Source: Bacillota bacterium
GTDB lineage: Bacteria; Bacillota; Clostridia; Lachnospirales; Cellulosilyticaceae
Reading direction: 5' to 3'
NCBI GenBank assembly: GCA_023436395.1
Contig: JAEZJJ010000040.1
Span: forward strand, 62,001-126,000
Length of the DNA stretch: 64,000 bases
In this document: positions 1-8,741 of the stretch, piece by piece
Numbering within the stretch: position 1 is the first letter of the stretch
Layout of the letters: each line of letters begins with the position of its first letter
Program-made: the position numbers and the translations under genes
Notes under the pieces: generated by a model
What the model saw: the letters and a program-made list of their open reading frames with translations, nothing else
Told to the model about the DNA's origin: nothing
The model's database searches: none

Positions 1-577
1 AAGGACTCTCATGTTGATTGACTAAGATTCCATCACACTTAAGTGCCTTATAACAATTGCCGTAAAACTCTTTTGTAAATAAACCCTCTCCTGGACCAAA
101 AGGATCTGTAGAATCTACTATAATGAGATCATACTCATTCTCTATATGACGAATATATCTAAGTCCATCTTCATAGAAAATATGTACACGTGGGTCCTCT
201 AGGCTACAAGCTGTTTGCATCAGATGAAGTCTACAAGCCTCTACTACCATCTCATCTATTTCTACCAGATCAATATGTTCTATGGTTTGATAACGAATCA
301 GCTCTCTTACCGTTCCGCCATCGCCCCCACCAATCACTAGCACCTTTTTAATCTTAGGATGAGTTGCCATAGGAACATGCACAATCATATCATGATAGAT
401 AAACTCGTCCTTTTCTGTCAACATCATGCAACCATCTAAGGCTAAGAATGTTCCAAACTCATAGGAATTCATCACATCAATACGTTGATACTTACTTTGT
501 GCTGAATAAAGATGCTTATCTACCTTAATTGAAAAACGAACATAGGGGCTATGTTCTTCTGTATACCATAACTCCAT
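1..577 (-). CDS. speE: Spermidine synthase (aminopropyltransferase), C-terminus cut by window edge
   Basis: The visible 192 codons read as a polyamine aminopropyltransferase, a cytosolic enzyme that moves the aminopropyl group of decarboxylated S-adenosylmethionine to putrescine or a related amine. The SAM-type nucleotide motif VIGGGDGGTVREL lies near residue 85 and the catalytic-loop motif DSTDPFGPGEG near residue 156. The start is ATG at 577, after a GGGAGC ribosome site, 21 bases beyond the stop of speA, so the two are one operon. Substrate choice (putrescine, agmatine or cadaverine) cannot be read from sequence; with an arginine/lysine-type decarboxylase upstream, agmatine is possible. 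The 3' end lies outside the window. Confidence 0.93.
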   Translation of the reverse strand, partial: MELWYTEEHSPYVRFSIKVDKHLYSAQSKYQRIDVMNSYEFGTFLALDGCMMLTEKDEFIYHDMIVHVPMATHPKIKKVLVIGGGDGGTVRELIRYQTIEHIDLVEIDEMVVEACRLHLMQTACSLEDPRVHIFYEDGLRYIRHIENEYDLIIVDSTDPFGPGEGLFTKEFYGNCYKALKCDGILVNQHESP

Positions 578-598
578 TTCATCTGCTCCCTTCACCTA

Positions 599-2053
599 TT
601 ATTCCTTTACTATATTGATATGCTCAATATGAATGTCTTCTGTTCCTGTTAAGAAGCATCCTTTCTTTTTTGCATAATGAATATAGTCTAAAATTTCTTG
701 AGTAATTCGCTCTCCTGGTGCTAAAATAGGGATCCCTGGTGGATAACACATGATAAATTCACTGCAAATATACCCTGCACTATCCTCTATGGGAATAGAT
801 TTTTTATCCCCATAAAAGGCTTCTTGAGGCGTCTTTACTACTTGAGGGTTAATATACTCATGCTCTAGCATGCCTGAAGGACTCTTTAGGTAGCATCTCT
901 TTATCTCTGACAAAGCCGAAATAAGACGTTCTATAGCAAGTTCTGTATCACCCACAGAAATAATGGCTAACACATTGCCAATATCTCCAAATTCTATTTG
1001 TATATCGTAATCCTCTCTTAGAAGATCATAAACCTCAATTCCTGCAAGGCCTATATCTCTTGTATGTATGGATAACTTCGTCACATCAAAATCAAATACC
1101 GTGTCTCCATTAATAAGTTCTTTCCCAAAGGCATAGTAACCATCCATTTTATTAATCTCTTCTCGGGCATAATTTGCCAGTTCCACTACCCTATCAAAAA
1201 TCTTCTTACCATTTAAGGCTAAATTTTTTCTAGAAAGATCTAAGGAGGACATCAGTAAATAGGAACCACTTGTCGTTTGGGTTAAATTAATAATTTGACG
1301 CGTGTAACCTTCTCCCACATTATTATTAATAAGCAAAAAAGAACTTTGAGTTAAAGAACCTCCTGTTTTATGCATACTCACTGCTGCCATATCAGCCCCA
1401 ACACTCATAGCAGAATCAGGAAGTTCATCATGAAAATAAAAATGAGTCCCATGGGCTTCATCTACTAATACTAGCATCCCATGTTGATGTGCTAACTCTG
1501 TAATCCTTTTAAGTGGAGAACAAATACCATAATAAGTTGGATTATTAACGAGTACGGCTTTTGCATCTGGATGAGCTAATATAGCTGCTTTTACATCACT
1601 ATAAGACATGCCTAATGGGATACCAAGTTCCTTATTAACACCTGGATTCACATAAATTGGAATAGCCCCACACACAACTAAGGCATTAATGGCACTACGA
1701 TGTACATTTCTAGGCATGATAATCTTTTCACCACGTTTACAAGCAGTCATCACCATTGCTTGTACAGAGGAAGTAGTACCTCCTACCATAAAAAAGGCAT
1801 GTTTTGCACCAAAAGCCTCTGCTGCCAACTGCTCTGCTTCTTTAATAACTGATACAGGATGGCATAAATTATCTAGAGGTTTCATGGAGTTGACATCAAT
1901 TTGCATACAACCCTCACCTAAGAACTCAGTCAATTCTTTATTACCTCTCCCTTGTTTATGACCAGGTACATCAAATGGTACAATGCGCATTTCTCGATAT
2001 TTTTGTAAGGCCTCATAAATAGGCATACGTTCTTGTGAACTTTTATACATCAT
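599..2053 (-). CDS. speA: Orn/Lys/Arg decarboxylase family protein (SpeA-like)
   Basis: This is a 484-residue PLP-dependent basic amino acid decarboxylase of the fold-type I family, close in length to Bacillus arginine decarboxylase SpeA. Motifs seen are FDVPGHKQG at 27-35 (family N-terminal signature), DEAHGTH at 198-204 (PLP aspartate and histidine) and SMHKTGGSLTQ around K229, the lysine that binds PLP. The start is ATG at 2053 (a second ATG follows directly) behind AAGGAA. It precedes speE by 21 bases, so its product, agmatine (or cadaverine or putrescine), most likely feeds the aminopropyltransferase. Whether the substrate is arginine, lysine or ornithine is inferred from the pairing, not seen. 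Confidence 0.9.
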   Translation of the reverse strand: MMYKSSQERMPIYEALQKYREMRIVPFDVPGHKQGRGNKELTEFLGEGCMQIDVNSMKPLDNLCHPVSVIKEAEQLAAEAFGAKHAFFMVGGTTSSVQAMVMTACKRGEKIIMPRNVHRSAINALVVCGAIPIYVNPGVNKELGIPLGMSYSDVKAAILAHPDAKAVLVNNPTYYGICSPLKRITELAHQHGMLVLVDEAHGTHFYFHDELPDSAMSVGADMAAVSMHKTGGSLTQSSFLLINNNVGEGYTRQIINLTQTTSGSYLLMSSLDLSRKNLALNGKKIFDRVVELANYAREEINKMDGYYAFGKELINGDTVFDFDVTKLSIHTRDIGLAGIEVYDLLREDYDIQIEFGDIGNVLAIISVGDTELAIERLISALSEIKRCYLKSPSGMLEHEYINPQVVKTPQEAFYGDKKSIPIEDSAGYICSEFIMCYPPGIPILAPGERITQEILDYIHYAKKKGCFLTGTEDIHIEHINIVKE

Positions 2054-2821
2054 TCATTTTCCTTTACAAATATATTTTTTGCCATTTTTTAGTGTATGTA
2101 ATATTAAGTTATTTGTTTAGTATTAATACATAACATTTCATTACATATACGTCTTATAGCTTGTTATACCATAGGCTAATACCTATTTATAGATTTCGTT
2201 ACACATTGTACAATAATGAAAAAAAAATATCAATACCTTATCTTATTTTATCTAACTATTTTGTTTATTTATACTAAACTTTATTGCATGTTTTTTTTAT
2301 TTATAAAAAATCTGCTTTATATATTTGATTATGTTACTCTCCTCTAACACTTCTCATTATTAAGTTTTCAGATTTTTTATTTTTATACAATACATAATAT
2401 AATTTAAATAATATTTTTTTCTATTTTTTTTGATTTTATCTGTTATTTAGTCAAAATCTCTAATCATTTCTGTTTACTTCTCTTTTTAGGTTCTGGTTTT
2501 AAGTCATACTTTCTATTTCTATGGCATTCATTCATAACTTATTCTGATTTATATAGAAACACTTTGTGTCTTAACCTTATTTAAGTTTTTCTTATCTCCT
2601 AGTAGATTACCCAAATTAAAAGGAGCTACTCTTAACACTTAAAATTAGCTCCTATAGTAACTCCTTTGTTCTATTTAAAACTCCATACCCTTTTAACAAT
2701 AGTCACATAAAACTCTATACTCTAACCCCTTATATATCATATCTCTTTATCATAATCTATTGCTTGTTATTAAGGTATTCAACAATTAGATTACCCTTTA
2801 ATCTTCTTTAAATTTAGTATA
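2054..2821. other. Long AT-rich intergenic region
   Basis: About 770 bases, strongly AT-rich, with no convincing gene on either strand. The only structure I can support is the terminator-like hairpin near 2613-2653. A 43-codon hydrophobic frame from 2216 on the plus strand has no ribosome site and reflects poly-T composition. Confidence 0.6.
2613..2653 (-). terminator. Probable intrinsic terminator after valS
   Basis: Perfect 8-bp stem (AGGAGCTA with TAGCTCCT) followed on the minus strand by TTTTAATTT. It lies about 170 bases beyond the valS stop and is the first stem with a T-rich tail there. Confidence 0.6.
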
Positions 2822-5203
2822 TTATTCTATGTCTATTTCTAATTCTAATATATTCCCACATGCTTTAATATCTTTTGCCTCCTGTTTAAAATAGTCTACA
2901 TATTTTTGCTTAGTTGTAATTTTAAAACTTTCCATTTCAGCTCTCATAGATAGATGGTTTTCTGATTTATATCGCCTCATCTCTTCTAATACTCTTTTAA
3001 TTTCTACACCAAAATCAAGTAGTTCTTCTCTTACTTCGTTGTTTTTTTCCCAGGTCATTAAATGTAAGGAAATGGTCTTTTCATACTTTCTAAAAAAACT
3101 TTGATAAATATACTCTGTTTCGTGAGGTATATAAATAGCATATAACTTGAGGATACTCATTAAAGCATGATAAATCGTATATTGAGCAGCTATTCTTTCT
3201 TTTTCTCCATGAAGTTCTGGTTTATACAATCTATCCTTAACAAGTTCTAGATAGTTGTCACAAAAGTCTTTCCAAAACAAATTATCTATTTCATGTCTTG
3301 CTAGTCCTACTTCATAAGCTTCTAATAGACTAGTAGCCTTGTTCATTACTTCTTGTACACATGCTAGTAACCATTCATCTGCAGGTAATAATATGATCTT
3401 TTTACTTTCTATAAGTTCTTTATCAAAATCTTGCAAATGCATCATAACAAATTTACTTGCATTCCAAAGTTTATTTATTAATCGTTTACCTGGTAATAAA
3501 TCTTCTTCTGCAAAAAAAGTATCTGCACCTAATTTTGCATTAGCAGCCCAATATCTTAGCACATCAGCAGAATGATTTTGAATAAGCTCTTTAGGAGAGA
3601 GTTTTCCATTATTTTTAGATTTACTTATTTTCTCTCCTTTTTTGGCTAAAACAAATCCTGAAATCATAATGTCTTTCCAAGGCAACTGTCCTGTATGGTA
3701 CAAACTTCTAACAATGGTATAGAAGGCCCAAGTTCTTATAATCTCATGAGCCTGTGTTCTAAGTCCCATAGGTATTTTAAGTTCTAATCTCTCATCTGCT
3801 TCTTGCCATCTGGCATTGATTTGTGGAGAGATAGAAGAAGTAGCCCAAGTATCCATTACTGCTGCTTCCGGAATAAATTCCTCCGAACCACAACTACACC
3901 TTTCTTTTGGCATTTGTTCCAATGGATTAACAGGTAAATCTTCTATTTTAGCTAGTATAGTTTTACCACACGCTTTGCAATACCATATAGGCAGAGGTAT
4001 TCCAAAATAGCGTTGCCTAGAAATGCACCAATCCCACTTTAAATGCTCTACCCAAGAAATATACCTATTCTTCATTATCTCAGGGTACCAATGAATTTCT
4101 TCGGCAGCATGCAAATACCTTTCTTTCTCACTAAGTATATCGATATACCACTGCTTTGAAGGAATTATTTCTATTGCTTTTTGACAACGTTCATGTACAG
4201 CAACACTATGTGTAAGTGGTTCCTGTTTTATTAATAAACCTTCATTTTTTAATGCTTCTATAATGTTTTTTCTTGCTTCACCTACTTTTAAACCTCCAAT
4301 TAAGGGGATACTCTCATCAATTCTTCCATTTGGTAAAATAACCTTTTTGTAAGGTAAATGATATTTATCATACCACTTTACATCCATCATATCACCAAAG
4401 GTTGCACACATAACAATTCCTGAACCTTTATCTATAAGGGTTTCTTCATCTCCTATAATAGGAACTTCCTCTCCATATAAAGGAACAATTGCTTTCTTTC
4501 CTATATATTTTTTATACCTCTCATCTTCCTCATTAACCAATAAACATACTACACCATATAAGAGTTCTGGTCTGGTTGTTGCTACAGTGAGTTTTTCCCC
4601 TTCTACAAGAAAAGAAATATAGTTAAACTCCGTCTCCTTATCTACTGTTTCTAACTCAGCTTGGGCAATAGAAGTTTGACACTCTGTACACCAAAGTACT
4701 GGAGATTCTTTAGAATAAGCCTTGTTTTGATGTACCAATTCTAGAAATAAACGTTGAGATATTCGCATTGTTGTGGAGCTATTCGTTTCATACTGTAGGC
4801 TCCAATCAACTGAAAAGCCTAAAGACTGCCATAACCTTTTAAATTCCTCCTCATATTTTGCTGATACTTCCTGACATCTTTTTCTCATTTCACTTCTTTT
4901 TAAATCCCTAGCTACTACATGTTGCTCTTTTTCTACTAAGCGTTCTGTAGGTAATCCATTATCATCAAATCCAAAAGGATAAAATACGTTATATCCTTGC
5001 ATCCTTTTAAATCTTGCAATCATTTCTGCTTGACTATAAGAGAAAATATGACCAATGTGTAATGCTCCACTTACAGTAGGTGGTGGCGTATCAATAGAAT
5101 ACGTTTCTTTTTTACTTTTAGGTTCATATGCATATATATGATTTTCCTCCCAAAATTGTTGCATTTCTTTTTCAATACGTTGTGGCTCATAATGTTTTTC
5201 CAT
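2822..5203 (-). CDS. valS: Valyl-tRNA synthetase, archaeal/rickettsial-type
   Basis: Class I aminoacyl-tRNA synthetase that charges tRNA-Val in the cytosol. I place the start at ATG 5203 because AAGGAGG precedes it by five bases; a longer frame would run into the T-box. The protein has 793 residues. Seen: HIGH at 49-52, GFDDNGLPTE at about 78-87, a CxxC pair in VLWCTEC, a second zinc-ribbon-like set (WYCKACG and CSCG) and KISKS near 525. The usual bacterial motif PGTDHAGIATQ is replaced by GFDDNGLPTE, and the C-terminal coiled coil of the ~880-residue bacterial enzyme is missing. Both point to the shorter archaeal/rickettsial type, probably acquired laterally. Editing (CP1) sequence is present, including VMCATFGDMMD. 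It has its own promoter and a T-box leader. Confidence 0.9.
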   Translation of the reverse strand: MEKHYEPQRIEKEMQQFWEENHIYAYEPKSKKETYSIDTPPPTVSGALHIGHIFSYSQAEMIARFKRMQGYNVFYPFGFDDNGLPTERLVEKEQHVVARDLKRSEMRKRCQEVSAKYEEEFKRLWQSLGFSVDWSLQYETNSSTTMRISQRLFLELVHQNKAYSKESPVLWCTECQTSIAQAELETVDKETEFNYISFLVEGEKLTVATTRPELLYGVVCLLVNEEDERYKKYIGKKAIVPLYGEEVPIIGDEETLIDKGSGIVMCATFGDMMDVKWYDKYHLPYKKVILPNGRIDESIPLIGGLKVGEARKNIIEALKNEGLLIKQEPLTHSVAVHERCQKAIEIIPSKQWYIDILSEKERYLHAAEEIHWYPEIMKNRYISWVEHLKWDWCISRQRYFGIPLPIWYCKACGKTILAKIEDLPVNPLEQMPKERCSCGSEEFIPEAAVMDTWATSSISPQINARWQEADERLELKIPMGLRTQAHEIIRTWAFYTIVRSLYHTGQLPWKDIMISGFVLAKKGEKISKSKNNGKLSPKELIQNHSADVLRYWAANAKLGADTFFAEEDLLPGKRLINKLWNASKFVMMHLQDFDKELIESKKIILLPADEWLLACVQEVMNKATSLLEAYEVGLARHEIDNLFWKDFCDNYLELVKDRLYKPELHGEKERIAAQYTIYHALMSILKLYAIYIPHETEYIYQSFFRKYEKTISLHLMTWEKNNEVREELLDFGVEIKRVLEEMRRYKSENHLSMRAEMESFKITTKQKYVDYFKQEAKDIKACGNILELEIDIE

Positions 5204-5235
5204 GTTTTTACCTCCTTTAGGCTGTAAAATATGAA

Positions 5236-5545
5236 ACAAAAAACGCCCTAAGCATATATGCACTATATGCTTAGGGCGAACAATTATGTCCGTGGTACCA
5301 CCTAAATTCAGACCATGGGTCTGCACTCTTACAATACAGGATAATTTGCATAAAACAATCCGATATCGGTTTCCTTTTAACGGTGGAAAGCTAGTCCGGT
5401 GAAGTCTACTTAGAGAAAATCTCTTTTCATTTCACAGCTCTAAGGCTACTTCCATAAACGCTTCATGAAGATTTTCACCTACCATCTTCTCTCTGCAAAT
5501 CTGACGTCTATGTACTCCTCCTCGTCAACGCTTTTGTCTCATATT
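5236..5545 (-). promoter_or_regulatory. T-box leader of valS, specifier GTA (Val)
   Basis: The transcript contains the 14-base T-box core AGGTGGTACCACGG (5303-5290), a stem I distal region with AGAGAGAAGATGG, and GAAGTAGCC, in which GTA (5449-5447) sits where the specifier codon is expected before GAGCTG. GTA is a valine codon and matches the downstream gene. A terminator hairpin follows. Uncharged tRNA-Val should stabilise the antiterminator and allow valS transcription. Confidence 0.93.
5238..5278 (-). terminator. T-box regulated terminator
   Basis: A 15-bp perfect stem (CGCCCTAAGCATATA and its complement, 5244-5278) with a 5-base loop, followed on the minus strand by TTTTTTG. It lies between the T-box core and the valS ribosome site, as expected for the termination state. 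Confidence 0.93.
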
Positions 5546-5551
5546 TTTTGT

Positions 5552-5580
5552 AGTATAATCTTATTATTCTATTCTGTCAA
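5552..5580 (-). promoter_or_regulatory. valS promoter
   Basis: TTGACA (5580-5575), 17-base spacer, TATACT (5557-5552): a near-consensus vegetative promoter directly ahead of the T-box. Confidence 0.85.
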
Positions 5581-5612
5581 GAGCTTAACAATACTTAACT
5601 GAACATTATATT

Positions 5613-5882
5613 CTATTTTTTCTTTGCATATAATACGCAAAAGTGATAGTACTTATATAAGCAATCTGCCATTTGAAATCCTGCTTTGTCTAACCATTCT
5701 AGTTGTTCTGCTAAAGTAGAAGGATTATCTAACTTAACTCTCTCATAGGCCTTATCTATTTCTTCTCTAGATAATCCACTTTTTTCAACACTTTCTCTCC
5801 AAAGCTTAGAGAACATTTCTTCTACTTCCACACTTGGACTTAATACTTGATCGACTTTATATAATGCCTTTATTTTTTTCTT
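5613..5882 (-). pseudogene. C-terminal remnant of a class I SAM-dependent methyltransferase
   Basis: An open frame runs from just after a TAG (5885) to a stop at 5613. The readable part, from KALYKVDQV through EQLEWLDKAGF to CLYKYYHFCVLY, resembles the last ~85 residues of small class I methyltransferases, where EQLxWLxxAGF and DCxYKxYxF are typical. The SAM-binding N-terminal two thirds is absent. The frame overlaps the 3' end of the upstream panE-family gene by 26 bases in another frame. A GTG at 5831 could start a 72-residue product, but no good ribosome site is visible. I read it as a deletion remnant; the methyltransferase assignment is from recalled family resemblance. Confidence 0.65.
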
Positions 5883-6780
5883 CTAAAATTTTGATAGCAT
5901 CATAGAATATTAAATTAATAGGTGTAGGCACACCTACTTCTTTACCCATAGCAATCATTTCTCCTGCAAACATTTCTACTTCAGTCTCTCGCTTATTTTC
6001 AATATCTTGAAGCATGGATGTTTTATTTCCATAGGGTACATGACTTAGTCGTTGCCTTTGTGTCATTAAATCCTCTTCAGTAAAAATAATACCTTTCTTA
6101 GCCGCCACAGCAAATACTTCCTTCATTGCCATCTCTCTTAAATGATTAGCTGTCTCACTTACTTGCCAAGCCCCGAAAGGAATACCTAATATGGCAGAAC
6201 TTTGATTTTCAGCCACATTACAAGCATATTTATGCCATAAGGCCTTCTTCATATCTAAAGGAATTCTACTCTGAATATGCGCCTCATCAAAGAGTTTCTT
6301 GATAGCTAAAACACGTTTAGACATCACCTCATTATTAGCCTCACCAAATTCAATATACCCATTGTGGTCATTAAAAAAAATCCCTTCTTCTGTACGTATA
6401 CTACTTAAACGCATTAAAGAATAAATCACCTTTTTGCCATATGTAGCTTGTAGTACTTCTTCACTACTTACACCATTTAATAAGGACATAATAACTGTAT
6501 GTTCTCCCACCCTATTCTTAATATCTTTGATTGCCTGTTGTAAACCTTGATATTTAGTAGCTATTATGACTAAATCAGCTACTTCGTCACACTCTTGAGG
6601 TGTCACTATTTGAAATTGATAGGGCTTGCCATTAATGACCAGCCCTTTCTCTAATTTTGATTTTCTTTCTCCATCCGCAATAATCACTAAATTTTCTTCT
6701 CTGATAACAGAAGAAAGTTTTGAGGCTACAAAAGCACCTATTGCCCCTAATCCAATAATAGCTACTTTTTCTATCTTCAT
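5857..6780 (-). CDS. 2-dehydropantoate 2-reductase family protein (PanE/ApbA)
   Basis: 307 residues, normal for the ketopantoate reductase family of NAD(P)H-dependent cytosolic enzymes. The dinucleotide motif IIGLGAIGAF is at 8-17, and the C-terminal helical domain carries WHKYACNVAEN, which matches the family's conserved W-x-K...N signature for catalysis and substrate binding. The ATG at 6780 shares a base with the nadE stop (TAATG), so translation is probably coupled. If it is a true PanE it makes pantoate for pantothenate and CoA; its place at the end of an NAD operon could also mean a different 2-oxo acid substrate. A methyltransferase remnant follows and overlaps its 3' end. Confidence 0.8.
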   Translation of the reverse strand: MKIEKVAIIGLGAIGAFVASKLSSVIREENLVIIADGERKSKLEKGLVINGKPYQFQIVTPQECDEVADLVIIATKYQGLQQAIKDIKNRVGEHTVIMSLLNGVSSEEVLQATYGKKVIYSLMRLSSIRTEEGIFFNDHNGYIEFGEANNEVMSKRVLAIKKLFDEAHIQSRIPLDMKKALWHKYACNVAENQSSAILGIPFGAWQVSETANHLREMAMKEVFAVAAKKGIIFTEEDLMTQRQRLSHVPYGNKTSMLQDIENKRETEVEMFAGEMIAMGKEVGVPTPINLIFYDAIKILEEKNKGII

Positions 6781-8723
6781 TATTCACCAAGCTCCTCTAT
6801 TTCTTTTAACCATAGGGTGCTACATGCATCACTTGGCATACGCCAATCGCCTCTTGGAGATAAACAAATACTACCAATTTTAGGTCCATCAGGTAAACAA
6901 CTACGTTTAAACTGCTGAGTAAAGAAACGATGGTAAAATACTTTAAGCCATTTCAAAATAATCTCATGACTATATAGTTCATCACTTTCTTCTTCTTTTA
7001 CCCCAAAGGCTACTTTAGCAAGGAAATAAATCTTGGTTGGACTAAAGCCATAACGCAATAAATAATATAAGAAGAAGTCATGTAATTCATAGGGACCCAC
7101 TGTATCTTCTGTTTTTTGAAGCATTTCTCCATTTTTACCTGTAGGTAAAAGTTCTGGACTAACAGGTGTATCTAATATGTCTAATAAGGTATGTTTGACT
7201 TTTTCGCTTTGACCTTTGGAAATTGTTGAAACAAGTCCTCTTACAAGAGTCTTTGGTATACTAGTATTTACTGCATACATACTCATATGATCGCCATTAT
7301 AAGTACACCAGCCAAGTGCTAATTCACTTAAATCTCCTGTTCCTATCACCATGCCACCACCTTGATTGGCAATGTTCATTAATATCTTTGTGCGTTCCCT
7401 TGCTTGTGTATTTTCATAAGTAATATCATGAACATTCTCATTATGACCAATATCTCTAAAATGTTGCCTACAAGCTGCTGCAATAGGAATCTCTCGCATA
7501 GTAATACCTAATTCCCTCATAAGTTGTAAGGCGTTTTCATAGGTACGGTCTGTTGTCCCAAATCCAGGCATTGTTACTCCTACGACCCCACTACGTTCCC
7601 ATCCTAAATCATCAAAAGCTCGAACTGTAACTAGAAGGGCTAAAGTGGAATCTAACCCCCCTGAAATCCCAATAATCGCACGTTTACTATTGGTATGAGT
7701 TAGGCGCTTTTTAAGGCCTGCTACTTGAAGCATAAATATATCTTCACAACGTTGATCCCTTGTCTCTAATCTATGTGGAACAAAAGGTTTCCTTGGAATC
7801 TTTCCTTTAAAAATACCTCTATAACTTAATGGTTCCTCTTTTATACATCTCACTTGAGGCATAAATACTTTTCGACTATCCCCATAACTTTTTCCTTTAA
7901 TACGATCTTTTTGAAGACGCTCTAGATCGATGTCTTCTACTAAAACATAATCTGTGTCTATTATTTTTTTATTTTCTTTTTTAATTGCACCATTTTCTAC
8001 AATTAAACTATGTCCACTAAAAACAAGGTCCGTTGTAGACTCTTCTTCCCCTGCTGAAACATAAAGATAAGCACATAGCGTTCTGGCAGATTGTTGACTT
8101 ATAAGCCCTCTGCGATACTCTCTCTTGGCAATAATCTCATTACTTGCAGAGAGATTAACGATTACATTAGCACCTGCCAAGGCTAAAAGGGAACTAGGAG
8201 GGATCGGTGTCCATAAATCTTCACAAATTTCCACACCTACCTTTAACTCTCCACACTCAAACAGCAAATCTGTTCCTACTGGTACACTTTGCCCTAATAA
8301 AGTGATTTCAGTAGGTTTTAAACCTATTCCAAGCGCAAACCATCTTTTTTCATAGAACTCATTGTAATTAGGAATATAACTTTTAGGTACTATTCCTAAT
8401 ACTTTTCCTTTTAAAAGTACAATGGCACAGTTATAAAGGTCATCCTCTATCATCAGTGGCATACCTAAAACAATAAGAGTCTCCATAGTTTGAGTTTCCC
8501 AGGCAATTTCCTCCAGTGCCTTCTTTGAACTTTCTAAAAGAGTGGTTTGAAAAAACAAATCTCCACAAGTATAGCCAGTAATGCATAGTTCTGGCAAGCC
8601 AATTACTTGTGCCCCTTCTTCATATGCTATTTTAACTTGTTTTAAAATTTGTTCTTTATTATAAACACAATCTGCTACCGCTACATTTGGTACAGCTGCT
8701 GCTAATTTTACAAAGCCATACAT
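6780..8723 (-). CDS. nadE: Glutamine-dependent NAD+ synthetase
   Basis: 647 residues with two domains. Residues ~5-270 are a nitrilase-like glutaminase with the triad E45 (LPELCITG), K114 (VPKSYIP) and C167 (VEICEDLW). Residues ~330-647 are the ATP-pyrophosphatase-type synthetase with SGGLDST near 350-356. The enzyme amidates nicotinic acid adenine dinucleotide to NAD+, using ammonia channelled from glutamine. It lies 18 bases after the NAMPT-like gene and overlaps the next gene by one base, so it belongs to the NAD operon. An AAGGAG ribosome site is present but stands rather far (about 12 bases) from ATG 8723. Confidence 0.95.
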   Translation of the reverse strand: MYGFVKLAAAVPNVAVADCVYNKEQILKQVKIAYEEGAQVIGLPELCITGYTCGDLFFQTTLLESSKKALEEIAWETQTMETLIVLGMPLMIEDDLYNCAIVLLKGKVLGIVPKSYIPNYNEFYEKRWFALGIGLKPTEITLLGQSVPVGTDLLFECGELKVGVEICEDLWTPIPPSSLLALAGANVIVNLSASNEIIAKREYRRGLISQQSARTLCAYLYVSAGEEESTTDLVFSGHSLIVENGAIKKENKKIIDTDYVLVEDIDLERLQKDRIKGKSYGDSRKVFMPQVRCIKEEPLSYRGIFKGKIPRKPFVPHRLETRDQRCEDIFMLQVAGLKKRLTHTNSKRAIIGISGGLDSTLALLVTVRAFDDLGWERSGVVGVTMPGFGTTDRTYENALQLMRELGITMREIPIAAACRQHFRDIGHNENVHDITYENTQARERTKILMNIANQGGGMVIGTGDLSELALGWCTYNGDHMSMYAVNTSIPKTLVRGLVSTISKGQSEKVKHTLLDILDTPVSPELLPTGKNGEMLQKTEDTVGPYELHDFFLYYLLRYGFSPTKIYFLAKVAFGVKEEESDELYSHEIILKWLKVFYHRFFTQQFKRSCLPDGPKIGSICLSPRGDWRMPSDACSTLWLKEIEELGE

Positions 8724-8741
8724 ATCGTTGTCATCTCCTTT

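Noticed and set aside
2216..2347. 43-codon hydrophobic frame on the plus strand
   Set aside because: No ribosome binding site, and the residues (F, L, I, Y, K) are what AT-rich DNA gives by chance.
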